Origin: a virus
Length of the DNA stretch: 44,474 nucleotides
Direction: 5' to 3' (one strand)
IMG/VR virus record: IMGVR_UViG_3300020020_000076
Coordinates: 1-44,474 of that record
Shown: positions 1-6,555 of the stretch, piece by piece
Layout: every line of letters begins with the position of its first letter
How positions within the stretch are numbered: the stretch's first letter is position 1
Notes under the pieces: model-generated
What the model saw: only the letters and a program-made list of their open reading frames with translations
Databases searched by the model: none
What the model was told of the DNA's origin: nothing
Made by a program: the position numbers and the translations under genes

Positions 1-144
1 CGCCTCTTGAATGGGATCGTCGGGATCTGCCGGAGGAGGGGGGCAATCTGGAGGGGGAGGACAGTATGAGGAGGATTCATTTCCTGCAACATAGTTCTCT
101 CCTTTAGCCATCTGTTCTGGTTCGGGGACTGGTTCGGGAATGGG
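1..144. repeat. Terminal overlap, left copy
   Basis: These 144 bases match 44331-44474 with two differences: position 8 (T here, G at 44338) and position 129 (C here, A at 44459). The gene on the minus strand stays in frame when the two ends are joined and gains a good ribosome binding site. This indicates a circular or circularly permuted assembly rather than two separate copies. A tandem or terminal repeat is the alternative. Confidence 0.85.
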
Positions 145-177
145 TTCATTCGCCGAAGGCTCTTTGTGTTTGCTCAT
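1..177 (-). CDS. Hypothetical proline-rich protein, 5' part (continues at 43863-44474)
   Basis: This is the N-terminal part of a 214-residue protein split by the window ends. The start is the ATG at 177-175, preceded on the minus strand by CTAAGGAGTCAGC, a strong ribosome binding site. An internal ATG at 111 (equivalent to 44441) would give only 192 residues and has no comparable site. The first 22 residues are rich in Pro and Glu (PIPEPVPEPE), followed by a low-complexity CPPPPDCPPPP stretch. I do not recognise a family. It lies in the virion/packaging arm, downstream of the 105-residue gene. Confidence 0.75.
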   Translation of the reverse strand, partial: MSKHKEPSANEPIPEPVPEPEQMAKGENYVAGNESSSYCPPPPDCPPPPADPDDPIQEA

Positions 178-186
178 GCTGACTCC

Positions 187-504
187 TTAGACGTAGTTCG
201 GAAGGTCATCTAATTTCAAGAGTTCTTCTACAGAAAAGACGAATGGGCGAACGGAAACATAGCGCATCCCGAAATGAAGTGCTAGTTTGTCGCACTCTTT
301 GCGAGCAGAATCGAAGTCTTCGGCTTCGAGAACGATGTTTCTGATCGTGTGGCCCTTCTTAAAGAAGAACTGAAAGAGCTTTTTGCCTTTAATCTCCTGA
401 GCTAGTCGGGAGTTATAGCCTGCGGAATTAGGCAATTCAGGAGTGGAAGAGACAGGAGGGTTGATTGTAAGAGTCTCTGGGAGAGGAGTTATGGTTGTAG
501 ACAA
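187..504 (-). CDS. Hypothetical protein, 105 aa
   Basis: A 105-residue reading frame that uses a TTG start at 504-502. No in-frame ATG occurs before residue 80, and only a purine-rich AAAGAAAG lies upstream. The N-terminal 30 residues are Pro/Thr/Ser-rich and look disordered. The rest (KKLFQFFFKKGHTIRNIVLE and following) looks like a compact alpha/beta fold. It sits 12 nt after the putative small terminase gene and 9 nt before the proline-rich protein, so it is probably co-transcribed with both. I do not recognise the family. Confidence 0.6.
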   Translation of the reverse strand: MSTTITPLPETLTINPPVSSTPELPNSAGYNSRLAQEIKGKKLFQFFFKKGHTIRNIVLEAEDFDSARKECDKLALHFGMRYVSVRPFVFSVEELLKLDDLPNYV

Positions 505-516
505 GGTTTTCTTTCT

Positions 517-1050
517 TTATCGGGGATTTAGCATACTGGCAATACGACGATCTTCAACACCGTTGTTTAAAACAATGTTGATTTGAGGGAGAGAAATGGG
601 TTTCTCTTCGTGATTAAAGGAGATACCATTAACTGCTAAGATGATTCTCGCAGCTGCGAGGCGAGCGGAATCAGAGTTGGAGTTCTGCAAAACAGCGCAT
701 AACTGCATGGCTACGTTCTTGGTGGTAGCTCCGACCTGATTTAGTTCCGCCCGGAAAGCCTCATTTCTTGCATGAGGTGAGATCTTCTCCTGCACTAATC
801 CGAATTCGGAGAGGGCACCAGAGATATCAGCGTCAGTAATCGTAGGGGTCTGTTGCTGCATCTGGAAATCCGGTAGCATCGGCGTCTGGGTCATGAGGCT
901 GGGAAGCAACTCTGGGTCGGTCGGTCGGGCTGATTTTCGATTCTGAGTGGATCTCGCTAGATCTTTCTCGTCCATCTTGCCCAGAATTGAGTTGAATACT
1001 TCCTCGGGAGTTGGAGTTTTTGAAGATTTGGTTGGGATCAGGACGGGCAT
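517..1050 (-). CDS. Putative terminase small subunit-like protein, 177 aa
   Basis: A 177-residue protein with the ATG at 1050 and GAGGAG 10 nt upstream. The N-terminal half is hydrophilic and Gln/Pro-rich. The C-terminal half (NEAFRAELNQVGATTKNVAM, then DSARLAAARIILAVNGI) resembles the helical ARL-x-AA-x-xIL pattern of many phage small terminase subunits, ending in a basic tail. In such phages this subunit recognises DNA and loads the large terminase. Location at the head of the packaging/virion arm fits. Assignment is by pattern and context only. A 27-residue coding-looking segment in another frame lies directly upstream (see findings). Confidence 0.45.
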   Translation of the reverse strand: MPVLIPTKSSKTPTPEEVFNSILGKMDEKDLARSTQNRKSARPTDPELLPSLMTQTPMLPDFQMQQQTPTITDADISGALSEFGLVQEKISPHARNEAFRAELNQVGATTKNVAMQLCAVLQNSNSDSARLAAARIILAVNGISFNHEEKPISLPQINIVLNNGVEDRRIASMLNPR

Positions 1051-1159
1051 TGCGGGAAAGCTCCTCTTTTAGACGAGTTAGAGTACAACGTTCGAGGCGG
1101 GATTTGGCCTGGGCAGGTGTGAGTTCCATGTTATGAATCAGGAAAGTTGTATGCTACAA

Positions 1160-1175
1160 TGTAAACAAATCGGGC
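1160..1175 (-). promoter_or_regulatory. GCCCGATTTGTTTACA motif, copy A
   Basis: On the minus strand the bases read GCCCGATTTGTTTACA, identical over 16 bases to copy C (43826-43841). It lies between the 80-residue gene and the small terminase-like gene and points in their direction of transcription. It may be a promoter or activator element; the role is inferred from repetition and orientation. Confidence 0.5.
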
Positions 1176-1195
1176 CGCTCAAGAAGAAAGACCCA

Positions 1196-1438
1196 TCAGG
1201 TCGTGGGATCTTCGGTTGTTCCTGGTCGGAGTTTGTCCATCAGAGTAACTTCTGGTTTGAAGAGACGAGAACGAACTGCACAATCTTTCGCTTCGAGAAG
1301 TTTCCTCAGAAAAGTGGTGGTTTCTGGATTTTCGGGAAGAATCTTTACCAATTCTTGAGCCAAAAGACCAAAAGGCTTGGAGATCTCTTGCAAGTGAGTG
1401 GGGAGATGTTCGTATGCGAAAAACTGGAGTAAATACAT
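1196..1438 (-). CDS. Conserved phage hypothetical protein, 80 aa
   Basis: An 80-residue protein starting MYLLQFFAYEHLPTHLQEIS. The pattern HLP-x-HLQ-x-x-SKPF, then LPENPE-x-TTFLRKLLEAKDCAVR, resembles a small family often seen near packaging genes of tailed phages. I have no function for it. It is the first gene of the minus arm, just left of the divergent control region. The opposite-strand frame over the same bases (1133-1432) is a shadow. The ATG is at 1438-1436 without a clear ribosome binding site. Confidence 0.75.
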   Translation of the reverse strand: MYLLQFFAYEHLPTHLQEISKPFGLLAQELVKILPENPETTTFLRKLLEAKDCAVRSRLFKPEVTLMDKLRPGTTEDPTT

Positions 1439-1514
1439 GGTTTGTCTCAGATGAAATGGTCGGATGCCCTTCTACTCTAGCGGAAAGATGGGAGGAAAAG
1501 CAAGCGGAAAAAGC

Positions 1515-1544
1515 TTGACGAATCAGTGGGATACATGATATCCT
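1515..1544 (+). promoter_or_regulatory. Possible sigma-70 promoter
   Basis: TTGACG (1515-1520), an 18-base spacer and TATCCT (1539-1544) with an extended -10 TG (1536-1537). The AAGC before TTGACG also precedes the stronger promoter at 9108. The -10 overlaps the palindrome CCTCTAGAGG (1542-1551). It would drive the early plus genes with a leader of about 670 nt. The spacer is long and the -10 is imperfect. Confidence 0.35.
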
Positions 1545-1751
1545 CTAGAGGGGAAGTGGTGTGGGGAATTATTTTTTATTTTGTAATTTTAAAAAAGTTG
1601 TATTTTAGACTTTTGATCCGGGGAAATTTTTCTGGAAAATGGAGTTTTTTTCTAAATTTTTGTAGTAAAGGGGGGACACAGAATACAGAAAGTAGCCCAT
1701 TGTCGCCAAACCGGGGGAGGACCGGTGTCACTTCTACAGCAGCCAGCTAAC

Positions 1752-1773
1752 TGATAATGAGAATGCAGTATCA
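1752..1773. promoter_or_regulatory. TGATA-N12-TATCA operator-like palindrome
   Basis: TGATA (1752-1756), 12 bases, then TATCA (1769-1773). It is the first of three related palindromes within about 100 bp in the divergent control region. Confidence 0.6.
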
Positions 1774-1804
1774 ATAAGCAGGCTGAGCGCGGCAGGGGGC
1801 TTAA

Positions 1805-1820
1805 CGATAACGCATTATCA
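1805..1820. promoter_or_regulatory. CGATA-N6-TATCA palindrome (near copy)
   Basis: CGATA, ACGCAT, TATCA: one mismatch from the TGATA-N6-TATCA form. The core GATAA-CGCA-TTATC is a perfect inverted repeat. Confidence 0.5.
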
Positions 1821-1838
1821 TCATACATACATGCATAA

Positions 1839-1854
1839 TGATAGGCCATTATCA
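1839..1854. promoter_or_regulatory. TGATA-N6-TATCA operator-like palindrome
   Basis: TGATA-GGCCAT-TATCA. With flanks it reads ATGATA...TATCAT, a perfect inverted repeat. Half-site centres are 11 bp apart, one helical turn, as expected for a dimeric DNA-binding protein. Confidence 0.6.
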
Positions 1855-1982
1855 TGTAGTCGGACGGTCATACTCTACAACATAAAGTACTTTGCCATCG
1901 ATACCCTGCGAATCACATGCAAATGAGTTGCAATTATCATTGGTATGCTGCATGCGTATACTCATTTTAGTGGCCAAAGTGC

Positions 1983-1998
1983 GACGAATTTGTTTACA
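1983..1998 (+). promoter_or_regulatory. TTTGTTTACA motif, copy D
   Basis: GACGAATTTGTTTACA on the plus strand matches GCCCGATTTGTTTACA at 13 of 16 positions, including the last eleven (ATTTGTTTACA). It points toward the early operon starting at 2222. Confidence 0.4.
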
Positions 1999-2221
1999 CG
2001 TCCGAATACCTGCATAGCCCAAAACGAAATCGATGGATTCTAGGGCCGTTTCCGGGCATTTAAAGAGGCATAGACATTCTAGGTATGACGCATTAAAGTT
2101 GCTTAATCAAATAAATGTGCTTTTACTGCAACTTAACAGCGACCAAAATCGTCAAATATTACGTATCCACGTTAGATACGACACGACAAACTACACCAAA
2201 AGGGACACTACAGAAAACACT

Positions 2222-3526
2222 ATGGCATGGCATATCACTAGCTCCTCTACTCAAGAGTTTAAATGCGACTCATGTGGGGATATGATCCTCAAAGGCAAGG
2301 ATCGCAGATGGAACAATATCACTCACAAGAGCATGCACCGCATATGCTACGACTCACATATCCTCATGACTGGCACCGTTTCAGATGATGGCCCCGCTGT
2401 AAACGAACCATCTACTCATACAACCCACAATCCCGCCCCTACGGCTCCGGCTACGCCGTCGCGCCCATCCATCCCTCCTACTCCTAAAGATGCGTCTCAA
2501 CCCATCCCAAGCCCCACAAGCCCTACTCCTGTGCCATCCCCTGTCACGCCATGCCCCACGGACAAGCGATCCTCTTTAGGGACTGACATGATGACCCAAG
2601 CTGTCATACAAGTAGTCGACGTTCTAATGGAAGATCGCATTAAAGCCCTCGAATCAGAACTCTCCAAATCTCAAGTCACCACAATCGAACACGTCATCAC
2701 TGTTCCCGATATCGGCACATTCAAAGCCCCTGCAAACGCTCACCCACTCTTGCCAGAAATCATGTCTGATCTCTTCCAGGGACTCATACCGTGGTTTCAA
2801 GGCCCGGCGGGTTCAGGAAAGACTTCACTTGCACAGTCTCTCAAAGACGCCATGAAAGTCTCACGTTTCATCTACATGACGTTCTCTGAAGGATCGACCA
2901 AGAGCGAAGCAACTGGTTTCAGAGACATGTCTAGCCAATACTGCGAGTCTAAGCTATACGATGCCGTTAAAAATGGCGACTGCATTTGTCTAGTAGATGA
3001 GTACGACAATACCAATGGCAACTTGGCCACTGTTCTCAACACTGGTTACGCCAATCGCCTGTGGGATTTCCCGCATGAGCAAGTAGTTCAGCATGAGACA
3101 TGCTACATGGTGATCGCCACTAATACAGACTGCCGCGGAAACGATCAACTCTATCCAGAGCGCGCTGCAATGGGCGCTGCTACCATTGACCGTTTCGTAC
3201 ATTACCAAATTGGCTACGATGAAGTAAAAGAGCTACAGTGGGCACTCAATAATGCCCCTCAAGCCAAACATGACCTAGTTCGTGAATGGGTCAAAATCGT
3301 CCAGAAAATCCGCGCCTCTGTAGCTAGTCAAAACCTTCAATTGGCCGTTACTCCTCGTGCTAGCATCTTTGGAGCTAAGAAGATTGCAGCTGGTTTCTAT
3401 GACTCCAAAGATTGGCGAACTCTAGCATCGCGTGTGATCTTCAGAGGCATCGATCCAACTGTATCTATCCTGTTAGACTCATGCTTCCCTTCCGCTGCAT
3501 CTACTCAGAACCGGAGTGCACGCTAA
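2222..3526 (+). CDS. CobS/MoxR-like AAA+ ATPase with N-terminal zinc ribbon, 434 aa
   Basis: Residues about 10-45 carry CDSCGDM...H...C, a probable zinc ribbon. A Pro/Ser/Thr-rich linker of about 55 residues follows (PTAPATPSRPSIPPTPKD). The AAA+ core has Walker A GPAGSGKTS (about residue 195), a Walker B-like CICLVDEYD, a sensor-1-like VIATNTD and an RFVHYQI segment typical of CobS/MoxR-type ATPases. Such ATPases usually remodel a partner encoded next door, here the DUF7192-like gene overlapping by one base (TAATG). The ATG at 2222 opens the conserved part; an in-frame ATG at 2033 would add 63 atypical residues. Neither start has a clear ribosome binding site. The role in infection is unknown. 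Confidence 0.8.
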   Translation: MAWHITSSSTQEFKCDSCGDMILKGKDRRWNNITHKSMHRICYDSHILMTGTVSDDGPAVNEPSTHTTHNPAPTAPATPSRPSIPPTPKDASQPIPSPTSPTPVPSPVTPCPTDKRSSLGTDMMTQAVIQVVDVLMEDRIKALESELSKSQVTTIEHVITVPDIGTFKAPANAHPLLPEIMSDLFQGLIPWFQGPAGSGKTSLAQSLKDAMKVSRFIYMTFSEGSTKSEATGFRDMSSQYCESKLYDAVKNGDCICLVDEYDNTNGNLATVLNTGYANRLWDFPHEQVVQHETCYMVIATNTDCRGNDQLYPERAAMGAATIDRFVHYQIGYDEVKELQWALNNAPQAKHDLVREWVKIVQKIRASVASQNLQLAVTPRASIFGAKKIAAGFYDSKDWRTLASRVIFRGIDPTVSILLDSCFPSAASTQNRSAR

Positions 3527-4353
3527 TGTCATTCAGCAAACCTACCCGTCAAGATTGGAAGTGGTCCCAAATAGGGACTATTTCCAATCGCGGAGAAACG
3601 CCGTTCTTTCGCGTCCCAATGCATCTATTCCGTTCCCCCAAGACTTTTGCTTCCCAGTATGCGGCAAACAAGTTCGATTCACTGGACCGTGTCATAGCCA
3701 AATTGCCAATCAAGTCACCTCGCTACATCATGGATACCGTAGGATCGCTGGATGTAGGGACTGCTCTGTCAGGTGATCCAGAGTGCTTCATTAGACGTGA
3801 GTTGCGTAAATCCAAACGTCTGCGATTGGGAATTAATCCTTCAAACGAAGGCGTCCGTGCAGACGTGAATCACTACAAAGCTGCCGCATATGTTGCAGTC
3901 ATCAAATGCGCTCGTAGAATGGGTTTCACTGTAGAAGCTGAAATGGCCTATGGCGGCATGTCAGAGTACACTCTTGGAACTGGCACATTCTGGAGTGATA
4001 GCTCACCGTGGTCTATCAGGGTTGAGTTGGGCACTATGCTACCCTGCCACGTTCTAGCGGCATATGGGACCAATCACGCCATCACAGAAACATCAGAGTA
4101 CCAGTATGAACAAGACGCTATTCGTAGAGCCAATGACCCTAATGCCCGTCCCCTCATGCATTGCCACTATCAGACGCAAGATACTGTCATGCGTGCAATC
4201 ACTTCAAAAGAGTATGATATTTGTTTTGATCGCCTGTTAGCCCACGATACAGTCGAAACTATGGCCGCTTTCCTGCATACTCAATTAGCCAAGCTATCCA
4301 TGCGTCCCGAGCATATCCAGTCCATTCTGAACTGTGTTAAAATTATCCGCTAA
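3526..4353 (+). CDS. DUF7192-like partner of the AAA+ ATPase, 275 aa
   Basis: The ATG at 3526 shares its A with the stop of the ATPase gene (TAATG), indicating translational coupling. The pattern GSLDVGTALSGDPECF, then a basic segment (RRELRKSKRLRLGINPSN), a helical KAAAYVAVIKCARRMGF and later RVELGTMLP resembles DUF7192 proteins, which in phages often sit beside CobS-like ATPases. No catalytic function is established for the family. I infer that it forms a two-component ATPase/effector pair with its neighbour. Family assignment rests on recall of the pattern, not on a search. Confidence 0.6.
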   Translation: MSFSKPTRQDWKWSQIGTISNRGETPFFRVPMHLFRSPKTFASQYAANKFDSLDRVIAKLPIKSPRYIMDTVGSLDVGTALSGDPECFIRRELRKSKRLRLGINPSNEGVRADVNHYKAAAYVAVIKCARRMGFTVEAEMAYGGMSEYTLGTGTFWSDSSPWSIRVELGTMLPCHVLAAYGTNHAITETSEYQYEQDAIRRANDPNARPLMHCHYQTQDTVMRAITSKEYDICFDRLLAHDTVETMAAFLHTQLAKLSMRPEHIQSILNCVKIIR

Positions 4354-4361
4354 CCAATCAT

Positions 4362-4392
4362 GGGGATGCTACCAGACACGGCTAGCATCCCC
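4362..4392 (+). terminator. Intergenic hairpin, weak terminator or mRNA end
   Basis: GGGGATGCTA (4362-4371) and TAGCATCCCC (4383-4392) form a perfect 10-bp stem with an 11-nt loop, 8 nt after the DUF7192-like stop. No T-tract follows, so it may be an attenuator or an RNA-stabilising structure rather than a classic terminator. Confidence 0.5.
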
Positions 4393-4427
4393 TACAATCA
4401 ATCACCTCAATCAAAAGGATTCACACC

Positions 4428-4625
4428 ATGTCATACCTCACCACGATCACACTCAGCCCACAAGAGTATGCTGCTATTCTCATGTCCCTTAGGGAACTAG
4501 AAAATCGCTGCTTTGAAATGGAAGATTCTCTCATGGCCGAGAGTCTCTATCAAATTCGTACCACTCTCCAAAACTCGTCTGACGCTACTGGCGCTATTGC
4601 ATCCGATAACCCATCGCTAGACTAG
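4428..4625 (+). CDS. Hypothetical protein, 65 aa
   Basis: A small acidic, mostly helical protein (SPQEYAAILMSLRELENRCF). The ATG at 4428 is preceded by AAAGGA at a spacing of about 9 nt, the clearest ribosome binding site in this part of the genome. It lies between a hairpin (4362-4392) and the TGATA/TATCA palindrome at 4634. I do not recognise a family. Small early proteins of this kind often act on host functions, but nothing in the sequence proves that here. Confidence 0.65.
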   Translation: MSYLTTITLSPQEYAAILMSLRELENRCFEMEDSLMAESLYQIRTTLQNSSDATGAIASDNPSLD

Positions 4626-4633
4626 CTAGCTAA

Positions 4634-4655
4634 TGATACCAATAACTCATTATCA
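4634..4655. promoter_or_regulatory. TGATA-N12-TATCA operator-like palindrome
   Basis: TGATA (4634-4638) and TATCA (4651-4655) separated by 12 bases, directly upstream of the ATG at 4673. It shares ACTCATTATCATTAAG with the copy at 4994. Confidence 0.6.
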
Positions 4656-4672
4656 TTAAGGATACCATCATC

Positions 4673-4915
4673 ATGCGCGGTCTACCCTCTCTACTCAATT
4701 TCGACTTTGTCGCTGGCCTATACGTGTTCTGTGCTGACTATCACTCAGGGCAGAATTCCCGCTTGTATAGCATCCTCTCACGATTGGATATCTTACTCTC
4801 AGACAGAGCCTTCAGAGCTATTCAATCAGAAGATCCTAACGAATGCCCAGACGATTACTTCAACGCTAGGGCCGTCTACCAGGAACTCGCATCTAAGTTC
4901 TATCGCCTAACCTAG
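4673..4915 (+). CDS. Hypothetical protein, 80 aa
   Basis: An 80-residue protein starting MRGLPSLLNFDFVAGLYVF. The ATG at 4673 follows AAGGA at a spacing of 10 nt, inside a leader containing a TGATA/TATCA palindrome. The overlapping frame at 4707-4910 is a shadow. No recognised motif. A terminator (4940-4979) ends the unit. Confidence 0.6.
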   Translation: MRGLPSLLNFDFVAGLYVFCADYHSGQNSRLYSILSRLDILLSDRAFRAIQSEDPNECPDDYFNARAVYQELASKFYRLT

Positions 4916-4939
4916 CTAGCCTAGCCTTATACTCCAATC

Positions 4940-4979
4940 GCCCCGATAGTTCTAGTCCCTCTATCGGGGCATTTTCTTG
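4940..4979 (+). terminator. Intrinsic terminator
   Basis: GCCCCGATAG (4940-4949) pairs perfectly with CTATCGGGGC (4961-4970) over an 11-nt loop, followed by ATTTTCTTGT. It closes the early unit 2222-4915. Its loop (TAGTCCCT) resembles that of the terminator at 5938 (TTTGTCCCT). Confidence 0.8.
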
Positions 4980-5339
4980 TCTGCTAGTCTTATTGATACT
5001 GCGAACTCATTATCATTAAGCCAATAGGCGCTCCTATTAGCAACGTTTCTGGGCGATCAATCTCTCATACCATATCCGACTGCCTTCGACAGCTTTCAAC
5101 GCCATACAGGGCATTTTAGCTAGCCTATCCCCTCATTCCATCAATGCAGTCCGCCCGAGAATGGGTTATCGTTACGGAGAGAAATCTCTCATACAATACT
5201 TTTCGCCTTATCTTCGCTTTCGCTGTTTGTTCGCCCGGAACTCTGCGAAGCAGCCCTAGCCCTCCCTCCCATCCCATTTACTATTATTGGGAGATTTTTG
5301 GAGATCTAAAAATATTTCAAAAGTTTTTTGATTTTCCTC
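4980..5339. other. Non-coding leader region before the 162-aa gene
   Basis: No convincing gene. It holds the palindrome at 4994-5015, a TAGCTAGCC repeat near 5117 and a short inverted repeat GAGAG/CTCTC near 5180. The frame of the downstream gene is open from 5144, but there is no ribosome binding site there and a promoter lies inside it, so the extension is judged non-coding. Confidence 0.5.
4994..5015. promoter_or_regulatory. TGATA-N12-TATCA operator-like palindrome
   Basis: TGATA (4994-4998), 12 bases (CTGCGAACTCAT), TATCA (5011-5015), 15 bases after the terminator and upstream of the promoter at 5340. Confidence 0.6.
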
Positions 5340-5387
5340 TTGACTCTAGTTTGGAGTATGCTATTCTGGAGATGTCACCGAGTGACA
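5340..5387 (+). promoter_or_regulatory. Sigma-70 promoter with start-site hairpin
   Basis: TTGACT (5340-5345), a 16-base spacer and TATTCT (5362-5367) with extended -10 TGC. At the expected start, TGTCAC (5373-5378) and GTGACA (5382-5387) form a perfect 6-bp inverted repeat, either an operator or a 5' stabilising hairpin. It drives the gene at 5423. Confidence 0.65.
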
Positions 5388-5422
5388 CATTTTCAAACTT
5401 CAGAAAAGAGAACTTAACAATC

Positions 5423-5911
5423 ATGAATCCTTCTACTGCTGCTGCCTCCAATGGCATTGACAAGCGCGTCATCGAAAAAGAAATCGAGCATCCCGTTACT
5501 GGTGATTCGTTTGTACGGAAAGCCAATATCACTTGGCCCGAGATTCCCTCCGATGACATCGCTAAACTCTTGCAATACTTCGGTGGTAGCACCGAACGCA
5601 TCGCCAAGGCTCTGAATTTGGCTCTTGCAGCGAAGATGTCCTCGCTGTACAATAACCGTCTGAAGGGCGGCGAGGTCATGCGGGGAATCGCCCGAGTTCG
5701 CAAAGGCTTAGAGTTGGCTGGCTTAGATAAAGCCGCGATTGATTTGATGATTCAGGGCAATCCTGCCTTGAGTGCATCCGTCAACGTCGCAGACATCAAC
5801 GATGATTATTCTGCCGAAGACATTGCTAAACTTTTCGACGCTGCTCCTGAACCCGGCGAAGTTGATCCTTCGGCGGGAGTAATCTCCGTCACTCCTACGG
5901 TGGCTGTCTAA
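5423..5911 (+). CDS. Hypothetical protein, 162 aa, self-contained transcription unit
   Basis: The ATG at 5423 follows AGAAAAGAGAAC. The protein has a short Ala/Ser-rich N-terminus, a central predicted alpha/beta region (EHPVTGDSFVRKANITWPEI, then helices with KALNLALAAKMSSLYNNRL and VMRGIARVRKGLELAGL), and an acidic C-terminal tail (DDYSAEDIAKLFDAAPEPGE). I do not recognise a family. It has its own promoter (5340) and a strong terminator (5938), an arrangement that suggests high independent expression. DNA or RNA binding is possible from the basic helix but unproven. Confidence 0.7.
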   Translation: MNPSTAAASNGIDKRVIEKEIEHPVTGDSFVRKANITWPEIPSDDIAKLLQYFGGSTERIAKALNLALAAKMSSLYNNRLKGGEVMRGIARVRKGLELAGLDKAAIDLMIQGNPALSASVNVADINDDYSAEDIAKLFDAAPEPGEVDPSAGVISVTPTVAV

Positions 5912-5937
5912 CCAGATAACCTACCATACAACAAATT

Positions 5938-5979
5938 AGCCCCGTCGAGAGTTTGTCCCTCTCCGATGGGGCTTTTTTG
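5938..5979 (+). terminator. Intrinsic terminator
   Basis: AGCCCCGTCGAGAG pairs with CTCTCCGATGGGGCT with one G-U pair and one bulge, followed by TTTTTT. It is the strongest terminator seen in the window and closes the 162-residue gene. Confidence 0.9.
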
Positions 5980-5995
5980 TGTCTGTTGATATAAT

Positions 5996-6017
5996 TGATA
6001 ATGCAAAATCATTATCA
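5996..6017. promoter_or_regulatory. TGATA-N12-TATCA operator-like palindrome
   Basis: TGATAAT (5996-6002) and ATTATCA (6011-6017) form perfect 7-bp arms around 8 bases, 17 bp after the terminator. Confidence 0.65.
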
Positions 6018-6212
6018 TCTACAATTTTAAATCTAATCCCCTCCAGAGTATCGGTTTTTCTAATAGTGTTGTGGAATCAACGACTTAGGACCCATTAGAT
6101 TTCCTAATACTAAGTTAGCTGGCTTTTGTTTGCCACTTTGGAGTACTCGTAAGTGACGTTTTTTTGTTTAACCCAGATCTAAGGGCATGTTTTTGGGAGA
6201 GGTTTCGACCCC

Positions 6213-6236
6213 GCACGTCGTAAGGTACAGACATGG
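6213..6236. repeat. Inverted repeat, left arm
   Basis: Contains CACGTCG and CAGACATGG. Both recur in reverse complement at 6556-6578 in matching order, with about 5 mismatches over 23-24 bases and about 320 bp between arms. Confidence 0.55.
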
Positions 6237-6449
6237 TCTGTTTTGAGGTAACCCCTTTTCTTTTGAATAACTTACCTCTCGCCGAAGGCGAGAGGACTGT
6301 GCAAAATTTGGGGGGGGTATGGCTTGGGAGAGGGTAGAGTGGTATGAGTTTTCTTTTTCTTCTATTATAATATAATATATACTTATATTAGACAATACAC
6401 CCCCCCCCTACAATACAACATCCAATATTACCTGGGCAATATCCCAAAT

Positions 6450-6490
6450 CCCCCCTAAACCCTTAGAAATAGGTAGGGGGGTCCTTTTTG
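6450..6490 (+). terminator. Terminator-like hairpin
   Basis: CCCCCCTA (6450-6457) pairs with TAGGGGGG (6474-6481) over a 16-nt loop, followed by TCCTTTTTG. There is no gene directly upstream, so it could insulate the promoter at 6618 from readthrough. Confidence 0.55.
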
Positions 6491-6555
6491 CCATACACCT
6501 CTTCTTCGCCGTCATAGCTAACCCTATTACTTCCACAAGCTTACAGACTTTATGC

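Larger units (their letters stand above)
1439..2221. other. Divergent control region between the two arms
   Basis: About 780 bp without a convincing gene separate the minus-arm and plus-arm genes. It contains a possible sigma-70 promoter (1515-1544) followed by the palindrome CCTCTAGAGG (1542-1551), an AT-rich stretch (about 1565-1665), three palindromes of the TGATA/TATCA family (1752, 1805, 1839), a copy of the TTTGTTTACA motif (1983-1998), and an inverted repeat CGTATC/GATACG (2162-2180). A plus frame open from 2033 extends the ATPase gene by 63 residues but lacks a ribosome binding site and looks non-coding. Confidence 0.65.

Noticed and set aside
1150-1160. Extended -10 TATGCTACAAT on the plus strand
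   Set aside because: It resembles the -10 at 9131, but there is no -35 at the right distance and it would transcribe against the minus genes. I kept only the co-directional motif reading on the minus strand.
1133-1432. Plus-strand frame of 99 codons over the left end
   Set aside because: It is antisense to the protein-like 80-residue minus gene, has an odd composition rich in Phe, Lys and Trp, and does not fit the strand of its neighbours.
2033-2221. 63-codon N-terminal extension of the CobS-like ATPase
   Set aside because: Lacks a ribosome binding site, contains an inverted repeat, and its composition differs from the zinc ribbon that follows the ATG at 2222. Not fully excluded.
5144-5422. 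In-frame upstream extension of the 162-aa gene
   Set aside because: A sigma-70 promoter and start-site repeat lie inside it, and the translated extension is atypical with no ribosome binding site.
6168-6395. Minus frame of 75 codons in the long non-coding region
   Set aside because: It runs through homopolymer tracts and AT repeats, encodes low-complexity sequence, and has no ribosome binding site or gene neighbours on that strand.
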